Source of the DNA: Candidatus Ruminimicrobiellum caprinum
Lineage (GTDB): Bacteria; Elusimicrobiota; Endomicrobiia; Endomicrobiales; Endomicrobiaceae
Assembly (NCBI GenBank): GCA_017413305.1
Contig: JAFPUA010000340.1
Location: forward strand, 1 to 10,033
Length of the DNA: 10,033 nt
Direction of reading: 5' to 3'
This document shows, one piece after another, positions 5,133 through 10,033 of the stretch. Each line of letters begins with the position of its first letter. The first letter of the stretch is position 1. Position numbers and translations under genes: made by a program. A model generated the notes under the pieces. The model was given only the letters and a program-made list of their open reading frames with translations. It was not told the origin of the DNA and searched no databases.

Positions 5133-7817
5133 ATGAAAAAAATTACAACATTAATAGCAGTCCTGATATTATTCGTTTCTGTATCTTTTGCTAAAGAGAA
5201 AACATTTACGAAAGAGGCTGTTGAAGTTGTACCGGCCAGCCAATCGCAGGATCAGGTAATAGCATATCTTACCCAAAAACTTACCAGAGAAGCCACAGAA
5301 GAAGCAGGAACATTTATAACATCCGAACTTAATATCAAAAACTATGAAATAACAAAAGATGAGTTTACCAGTTTTGCAGGAGCAATATCAAAAGTAAAAG
5401 TTGAAAATAAAGAAACTTTTACAAAAAATAACCAACAGTATGTAAAAGTAAAATTAAATGTTACCGTAGATACGGACAATGTAAAAACATATCTTGAAAA
5501 GATAATGCAGGATAATGAATACAAAAAAGAAGCGGAAGAGTTAAGACAGAAAAATTTGGAACTTGAAAAACAGTTAAAGACAGCCACAAAACAACAATAC
5601 GAAAAAGAACTTTCCTCACAGGTAAAAGAACAGATAGCTTTGCAACAGAAACAAGAGCTTGAGATAGAAAAACTTACATTAAAAGCCAAAGAGGAATTTG
5701 CAAAAGCAAAAGAGGAACAAGATAAAAAGACTGCAGAAAGAGAAAAAGAGATATTAAAGTTAAAAGAGCAGATTGCAAAAGAACAGAACAACATAAAGAA
5801 AGCAGAACTTGAAAACCAGGCAAGAATAAAAGAATTGGAAAATAAAGCCAAAAACGAACTGAAAAATTATACTGCAAAAACGAAATCAATGACATTTCAG
5901 CAGGCAGTTGAAGAAACAAGAGATTTAAGAAATAAAGTAACCGAAATTACCGATAACTTTGAAACTTTAATAAGAAACAACAGAGACAATTTAATAAAAA
6001 GCTACGATGAACAAATAAAATTATCCGTAGATACAGCACCAAGAGGAGAATGGGAAACAGCCCAAGATTATAACAAAAGATTGGAGAAGAACAAGGAAAT
6101 AACAAATAAGCTTGAAATAGAAAAATCCGATAATATTTTTCAATATAACAGAAAAACTTTAAATTCAATGATTACGACATTGGAATCTTTTGAACGTAAG
6201 TTGTCTGATATTCAGAACGGCAAATATTTTGATAAAAGCAGAAAAACCGTAAAGGCAGACAGCTTTGAAAAAGTTAATATAGACGAAAACTATTTTGTAA
6301 TGAACATAAAATATAAAGGTGAAAAATATGCGTATAAATATGATTTTTCCGATATAGGCGCACAAAAAGCTCAGCTGATGTACAAAACGCCGAAACAATT
6401 TTTAATAGAACCGATGTTTTCCGTAAACAACAATCTTAAAGGAGAGTTGACGGCATTTCTAATTAAGCATTTGGGAACGAATATAACAAAGGAGTTTGTT
6501 GTACGAGAAAACAGTTTGGAAAAATTTGATGAAATAAAAAATATAGAACAGTATAAACAGCTTGATGAGACATTGGCAAAAATAGAACTTGTTAATGAAA
6601 CAACCGTACAAAAAGAAAATTTGATTGCGGTTAAAAGTGCCGATATTTTAGATAAAAGCACTTTTGAAAAGTTATTTAAAGAAGCTGAAAAGTTAGGCAG
6701 AGCAATAGTTGCAATATCTGTTTACCGCAATATGACGGTTGGTATTCAGGCTGACGGAGATGTTGTTTCTTGCGGGAATAACTTAGAGTTTAAAAATGTT
6801 TATCAAGATGCTGATTTAAATAACTGGACCAAAGGACAGAGAGTTGTTAAAATTGCAGACAGAGGCTGTTTTTTCGGTTTGAGAAAAGATGGCAGTATAG
6901 TACTTGGTCCTCTTGCTAAATATAAGTTAGATGATATGTATAGAAGAATAGCAGAAGACAAAAAACTTACAGCTAAAGATGTTGAAGGTATCTTGGAAGA
7001 TATTGAATATATAGAAAATTTTACAAAAGAAAAAAATGTTGTTTCAATAGCTCATAATGAAGGCGTTTTGTTTGCATATACTGCGGGCTTAAGAAAAGAC
7101 GGTACTGTTTTTATTTACGGAACAATGCAGGATACATGGCCTGATGCATACGCCGTTGATAAATGGAAGGATATTGTTCAAATAGAAAACACTGATAGTT
7201 TTGGAACTTTTGGTGTAAAGAAAGATGGTACTTTTGTTTTTGCTTTACCAAAAGATAGTACAATGCTCCCTGCATGTGAGTACGCAGCTAAAAACCTTAA
7301 AAATGTTGCTAAAATAAAAAGATTGGACAATTTGCAGTGGGTGGCTCTGAAAAAAAATGGTACTGCAACAGCTTTCGGGTATTATTATTTTGATATAAAA
7401 GAATTTAATAATGTTACGGATATAGATTATATAGAAGGGTGCAAATGTATTTTAGGTTTAAGAAAAGATGGTACGGTTGCCGTGCATAGAGATTGGAATT
7501 ATTGTCAATGTGATTATATTGATGAAATAAAAGAATGGAAAGATATAGTTAAAGTAAAAGGCGGTACAAAATTTGCCATAGGTTTGAAAAAAGACGGTAC
7601 CGTTGTTTTTGCAGGGGAAGAACCGCATTATGCAAACAAAGAGTTTTCAATGACAATTTCGTCTAATATAAAATATTGGCATGATGTTGTAGATATTGAT
7701 TTGTCTGTTTCTGATTCCAGGTATGTTCATGTAGTTGGCTTAAAGAAAGATGGTACAATGTGTTCTCTTGGTGATTCTACATATGGCCAGGGAAATGTTT
7801 ATGATTGGGGAAAATAG
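5133..7817 (+). CDS. Large exported protein: periplasmic domain, coiled coil, unassigned region and RCC1-like repeats
   Basis: This 894-residue protein of unknown function has a clear signal peptide (1-20, cut at SVSFA-K). Residues about 25-125 resemble a periplasmic alpha/beta domain found at the N-terminus of uncharacterised exported proteins, with an alternating beta pattern and a VTVDTDNVKTYLEKI end. Residues about 127-250 are a highly charged Lys/Glu/Gln coiled coil. Residues about 255-515 are not recognised. Residues about 525-894 carry eight repeats centred on GL(R/K)KDGT(V): 536, 581, 651, 693, 737, 774, 817 and 868. Most are preceded by a W(K/H)D(I/V)V.I strand, for example KWKDIVQI, EWKDIVKV and YWHDVVDI. 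This is the bacterial RCC1-like pattern and implies a beta-propeller. The protein is probably periplasmic or surface-exposed, and the propeller probably binds a partner. The flanking gaps suggest a single-gene transcript. The architecture is sure; the role is unknown. Confidence 0.88.
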   Translation: MKKITTLIAVLILFVSVSFAKEKTFTKEAVEVVPASQSQDQVIAYLTQKLTREATEEAGTFITSELNIKNYEITKDEFTSFAGAISKVKVENKETFTKNNQQYVKVKLNVTVDTDNVKTYLEKIMQDNEYKKEAEELRQKNLELEKQLKTATKQQYEKELSSQVKEQIALQQKQELEIEKLTLKAKEEFAKAKEEQDKKTAEREKEILKLKEQIAKEQNNIKKAELENQARIKELENKAKNELKNYTAKTKSMTFQQAVEETRDLRNKVTEITDNFETLIRNNRDNLIKSYDEQIKLSVDTAPRGEWETAQDYNKRLEKNKEITNKLEIEKSDNIFQYNRKTLNSMITTLESFERKLSDIQNGKYFDKSRKTVKADSFEKVNIDENYFVMNIKYKGEKYAYKYDFSDIGAQKAQLMYKTPKQFLIEPMFSVNNNLKGELTAFLIKHLGTNITKEFVVRENSLEKFDEIKNIEQYKQLDETLAKIELVNETTVQKENLIAVKSADILDKSTFEKLFKEAEKLGRAIVAISVYRNMTVGIQADGDVVSCGNNLEFKNVYQDADLNNWTKGQRVVKIADRGCFFGLRKDGSIVLGPLAKYKLDDMYRRIAEDKKLTAKDVEGILEDIEYIENFTKEKNVVSIAHNEGVLFAYTAGLRKDGTVFIYGTMQDTWPDAYAVDKWKDIVQIENTDSFGTFGVKKDGTFVFALPKDSTMLPACEYAAKNLKNVAKIKRLDNLQWVALKKNGTATAFGYYYFDIKEFNNVTDIDYIEGCKCILGLRKDGTVAVHRDWNYCQCDYIDEIKEWKDIVKVKGGTKFAIGLKKDGTVVFAGEEPHYANKEFSMTISSNIKYWHDVVDIDLSVSDSRYVHVVGLKKDGTMCSLGDSTYGQGNVYDWGK

Positions 7818-7855
7818 TTGCAATATACATTCGAAAATCGATGATAATATTAAAC

Positions 7856-7888
7856 TGTAACTTTTTAAATATAGTATAGTCTAAAATA
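7856..7888 (+). promoter_or_regulatory. Second copy of the bipartite promoter-like element
   Basis: TGTAACTTTTTAAA (7856-7869), a 9-nt gap, and GTCTAAAATA (7879-7888) match the element at 94-126 exactly in both boxes and in spacing. Here the gap reads TATAGTATA. With TAAAAT (7882-7887) as the -10 box, transcription would start near 7894 and leave a leader of about 75 nt before the Spy-like gene. It lies 39 nt after the previous stop codon. Confidence 0.5.
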
Positions 7889-7903
7889 AAACACAATAAA
7901 CTA

Positions 7904-7927
7904 TTCAGCTTTTCAGCTCTTCAGCTG
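7904..7927 (+). repeat. Three tandem copies of an 8-nt unit (TTCAGCTN)
   Basis: TTCAGCTT (7904-7911), TTCAGCTC (7912-7919) and TTCAGCTG (7920-7927) are head-to-tail octamers identical in seven of eight positions. They lie in the predicted leader, downstream of the promoter-like element. They could be a protein or small-RNA binding array, or a slippage-prone simple repeat. Confidence 0.75.
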
Positions 7928-7934
7928 TTAAGCC

Positions 7935-7955
7935 AAAAATCGCAAAGCGATTTTT
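7935..7955 (+). promoter_or_regulatory. Perfect leader hairpin adjoining the ribosome binding site
   Basis: AAAAATCGC (7935-7943), an AAA loop, and GCGATTTTT (7947-7955) form a perfect 9-bp stem. The ribosome binding site AAAGGAG (7956-7962) starts at the next base, 6 nt before the ATG at 7969. The T-run is inside the stem and not after it, so termination should be weak. An mRNA structure that affects translation initiation or stability is more likely. An attenuator is the alternative. Confidence 0.6.
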
Positions 7956-7968
7956 AAAGGAGAAAAAA

Positions 7969-8634
7969 ATGAAAAAGTTGTTTAGTAGTTTAATGGCCGT
8001 ATTGTTTACTGCAGGTATCGCATTGGCACAGCCGCCAGAACCACCTGTCGAACAGGAAGGTATGGAACAGCCTCACATGAGTATGGATGGCGATATGCAG
8101 AAACCACCTCAAATGCCGAAGCAAAATATGAAAAAGGCAAAAAAAGGTTTTGAAGAAATAGCTAAAGAAATAAATTTGACCGACGAACAGAAACAGCAGA
8201 TAGAAACAATGGCAAAAGCCGATAAGGATAAAAAGAAAGAAATAAGAAAACAGATGAAAGAAAAATTTAAAGCCATTGATGCAGAATTGTTGAAAGAAAA
8301 TTATGATATTAATGTTATTAACGGTTTAACTGCAGATATTCAGGCTCTTCAGAGTGAAATGGCTAAAACCAACATTGACAGTAAAGTTCAGATGAGAAGT
8401 ATTCTTACTTATGATCAGTTCAAGCAGATAGAAGAGATAAAAGAGAAAAATAAAGAAAAATTTATGAATAAAGCAATGGAGAACAAAGAAGAAATTACAG
8501 TTTCTACAGGCACGGCAAAAACAACTGTTGAAAAAAATGTTAAAGAAGATTTGAAATCTGCAAAAAAGAACGAAAAGAAAGAGAAGAAAGAAGCAAAGAA
8601 AAATTCCAAAGCCTCAAAAAGCAAGAAAAAATAA
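7969..8634 (+). CDS. Spy/CpxP-like (LTXXQ) periplasmic protein with Met-rich head and Lys-rich tail
   Basis: This 221-residue precursor has a signal peptide (1-20, cut at GIALA-Q). The helical core (about 58-170) carries two LTXXQ motifs, LTDEQ (70-74) and LTYDQ (146-150), about 75 residues apart. This is the layout of the Spy/CpxP family of ATP-independent periplasmic chaperones and stress sensors. Before the core, residues 21-55 are rich in Pro and Met (Met32, 37, 39, 43, 49, 54, plus His36). After it, the last 35 or so residues are mostly Lys, Ala and Glu. E. coli Spy and CpxP lack such a tail, and this protein is longer. The start is fixed by the signal peptide and by AAAGGAG at 7956-7962. 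It is followed by a strong terminator. Family assignment is fairly secure; chaperone or metal-related activity is inferred. Confidence 0.82.
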   Translation: MKKLFSSLMAVLFTAGIALAQPPEPPVEQEGMEQPHMSMDGDMQKPPQMPKQNMKKAKKGFEEIAKEINLTDEQKQQIETMAKADKDKKKEIRKQMKEKFKAIDAELLKENYDINVINGLTADIQALQSEMAKTNIDSKVQMRSILTYDQFKQIEEIKEKNKEKFMNKAMENKEEITVSTGTAKTTVEKNVKEDLKSAKKNEKKEKKEAKKNSKASKSKKK

Positions 8635-8651
8635 AACTGTATAAAATAAAG

Positions 8652-8688
8652 AACGGCAGAGATGATATTTATCACCTCTGCCGTTTTT
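8652..8688. terminator. Strong intrinsic terminator between convergent genes, probably bidirectional
   Basis: AACGGCAGAG (8652-8661) pairs perfectly with CTCTGCCGTT (8676-8685). Inside, TGAT and ATCA can pair beyond a single A-C mismatch. On the plus strand the stem runs into TTTTTGTTT, a classic Rho-independent terminator 17 nt after the Spy-like stop codon. On the minus strand it is followed by CTTTATTTTAT, so it can also end clpB transcription. Confidence 0.9.
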
Positions 8689-8701
8689 GTTTGCTTATTT
8701 T

Positions 8702-10033
8702 TTACTTTATCTTAAAATTCAGTTTATCATCTTTATCGTAGTCTATTTCAACGCTGCTTCCCTCGGCGATTTTGCCGGAAATAATTTCCGAAGATAACGG
8801 ATTAAGAATGTAATTCTGCAATGCTCTTTTTAAAGGTCTTGCACCGAATGCCGGCTCATAACCTTTATCGGCAATAAAATCTTTCGCTTTATCGGTAAGC
8901 GTAACGGATATTTTCCTGTCAGCAAGCCTTTTTAAAATAGCTTTCATTTGAATATCAATTATTCTGCCGATATCCTGTTTTTCCAGTCTTCTGAATATTA
9001 TTATTTCGTCAATTCTGTTTAAAAATTCCGGTTTGAAATGTAAGTGCAGCTCGTCGTCAATTTTCTTTTTTATCTGTTCGTAATCAAAGTTTTCTTTAAC
9101 CGGCTTCTTTTCCTTACTTTTCTTCTCAAAACCTATTTTATCTTTATCAAAATTGAAACTATCCTGAATATACTGCGAGCCGACATTTGATGTCATAACA
9201 ATAACGGTATTTTTAAAATCTACTGTTCTTCCCTGACTGTCTGTAAGCCTGCCGTCGTCAAGAAGTTGCAACATCAGATTAAATACATCGGGATGAGCCT
9301 TTTCTATCTCGTCAAAAAGCACTACGGAATACGGTCTTCTTCTAACGGCTTCTGTCAGCTGTCCGCCGTCTTCAAAGCCTACATACCCCGGAGGCGCACC
9401 GATAAGTTTTGATACGGAATGTTTCTCCATATACTCGCTCATATCGATTCTCACAATATTTTTTTCATCATCAAACAGGAATTCGGCTAACGCTTTTGCA
9501 AGTTCCGTTTTGCCCACACCTGTAGGTCCTAAAAACATAAACGAACCCATAGGCTTGTTCGGGTCAGAAATTCCCGACCTTGAACGGCGTACTGCATTTG
9601 CAATTGCCGATACGGCATCGTCTTGTCCGATTACTCTCTCGTGCAAGCGGTCTTCCATATTAAGAAGTTTTTTTGTTTCGCCTTCAAGCATTTTTGATAC
9701 AGGTATTCCCGTCCACTTGCTAACTACTGCCGCTATATCGTCGTCGTCAACTTCTTCTTTCAACATTTTTTTATCTTTCTGTAATACTGAAAGTTTTTTA
9801 TTCTCATCATCCAATTCTTTCTGAACTTTGGGAATTTTCCCGTATCTAATTTCTGCAACAAGATTTAAATCACCTGTTCTTTCAGCTTTTTGTTCGTCGA
9901 TCTTCAACTGCTCTATTTCTTTTTTTAGTTTTCTTATTGAAGAAATAGCATCTTTTTCTTTTTGCCACTGCACTTTCATTTGTCCCGAAGAATTTTTCGA
10001 CTTTTCAATTTCGGATTCTATCTCGGCAAGTCT
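8702..10033 (-). CDS. clpB: ClpB disaggregase, C-terminal half (5' end outside the window)
   Basis: ClpB is an AAA+ hexameric ATPase that works with DnaK to pull proteins out of aggregates in the cytoplasm. The frame stays open upstream of the ATG at 9979 to the window edge, so the gene is cut by the window and that ATG is internal. The visible 443 residues begin in the coiled-coil middle domain, with the family pattern AERTGDLNLVAEIRYGKIP (fragment residues about 50-68). The second ATPase domain has Walker A GPTGVGKT (169-176), pore loop GYVG (216-219), Walker B VVLFDE (237-242), sensor-1 Asn283, an arginine finger in FLNRID (Arg340) and sensor-2 GARPLKR (397-403). All key residues are present. 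A Lys-rich insertion of about 20 residues lies near 294-316, between sensor-1 and the arginine finger. The gene is convergent with the Spy-like gene and shares its terminator. Confidence 0.97.
   Translation of the reverse strand, partial: RLAEIESEIEKSKNSSGQMKVQWQKEKDAISSIRKLKKEIEQLKIDEQKAERTGDLNLVAEIRYGKIPKVQKELDDENKKLSVLQKDKKMLKEEVDDDDIAAVVSKWTGIPVSKMLEGETKKLLNMEDRLHERVIGQDDAVSAIANAVRRSRSGISDPNKPMGSFMFLGPTGVGKTELAKALAEFLFDDEKNIVRIDMSEYMEKHSVSKLIGAPPGYVGFEDGGQLTEAVRRRPYSVVLFDEIEKAHPDVFNLMLQLLDDGRLTDSQGRTVDFKNTVIVMTSNVGSQYIQDSFNFDKDKIGFEKKSKEKKPVKENFDYEQIKKKIDDELHLHFKPEFLNRIDEIIIFRRLEKQDIGRIIDIQMKAILKRLADRKISVTLTDKAKDFIADKGYEPAFGARPLKRALQNYILNPLSSEIISGKIAEGSSVEIDYDKDDKLNFKIK

Noticed and set aside
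5342..5851. Antisense open frame of 169 residues, rich in Ser, Phe and Cys
   Set aside because: It lies wholly opposite the Lys/Glu-rich coiled coil of the exported RCC1-repeat protein, and its Phe/Ser/Cys-rich composition is simply the complement of AAA, GAA and GCA codons. It has no start signals or recognisable domain.
6705..7817. RCC1-like repeats taken as evidence of eukaryotic transfer
   Set aside because: Repeats of the GLKKDGT type are widespread in bacterial exported proteins, and base composition here is not clearly different from the neighbouring genes.
7935..7955. Hairpin read as an efficient terminator of the RCC1-repeat gene
   Set aside because: The T-run is used inside the stem and is followed directly by AAAGGAG, so no free U-tract remains. 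It also lies downstream of the likely promoter of the next gene.
9980..10033. ClpB starting at the ATG at 9979
   Set aside because: The frame continues without a stop to the window edge with coiled-coil sequence typical of the ClpB middle domain. The first ATPase domain must lie outside the window, so the Met is internal.

Overview
This is an AT-rich stretch of a bacterial chromosome from a Gram-negative (diderm) organism. The evidence for an outer membrane is a TolC-family outer-membrane channel, a periplasmic adaptor, and several signal peptides of the short MKK type. The AT richness, the Lys/Glu-rich proteins and the short adaptor type fit a host-associated low-GC lineage. Elusimicrobiota (Endomicrobium/Elusimicrobium-like) is my best guess, but it rests on general resemblance and not on a marker gene. 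I see no transposase, tRNA, rRNA or CRISPR array.

Layout. Positions 1-90 hold the coiled-coil tail of an unidentified gene. Positions 128-4944 form a compact four-gene operon in which every junction overlaps: a TolC-family channel, a MacA-type adaptor with a very short hairpin, a Vat/XAT-family hexapeptide acetyltransferase, and a MacB-type ABC transporter. The gap at 4945-5132 contains an 88-nt imperfect palindrome with perfect 11-bp ends, and a second inverted repeat that overlaps one of its arms. Positions 5133-7817 encode an 894-residue exported protein of unusual architecture: a periplasmic N-terminal domain, a long coiled coil, an unassigned middle region, and eight RCC1-like repeats. 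The gap at 7818-7968 is a structured leader with a promoter-like element, three tandem octamers and a hairpin touching the ribosome binding site. It precedes a 221-residue Spy/CpxP-like (LTXXQ) periplasmic protein at 7969-8634. A strong terminator at 8652-8688 separates this from the convergent, 5'-truncated clpB gene on the minus strand (8702-10033).

How the genes fit together. The first operon looks like a complete tripartite MacAB-TolC-type exporter with a small-molecule O-acetyltransferase built into it. This could be a combined modify-and-export module, for drug tolerance or for export of an acetylated product. The exported RCC1-repeat protein, the Spy-like protein and ClpB share an envelope or protein-quality theme, but nothing shows that they work together. 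A bipartite element (TGTAACTTTTTAAA, 9 nt, GTCTAAAATA) occurs with identical spacing upstream of both the exporter operon and the Spy-like gene, and could link their expression.
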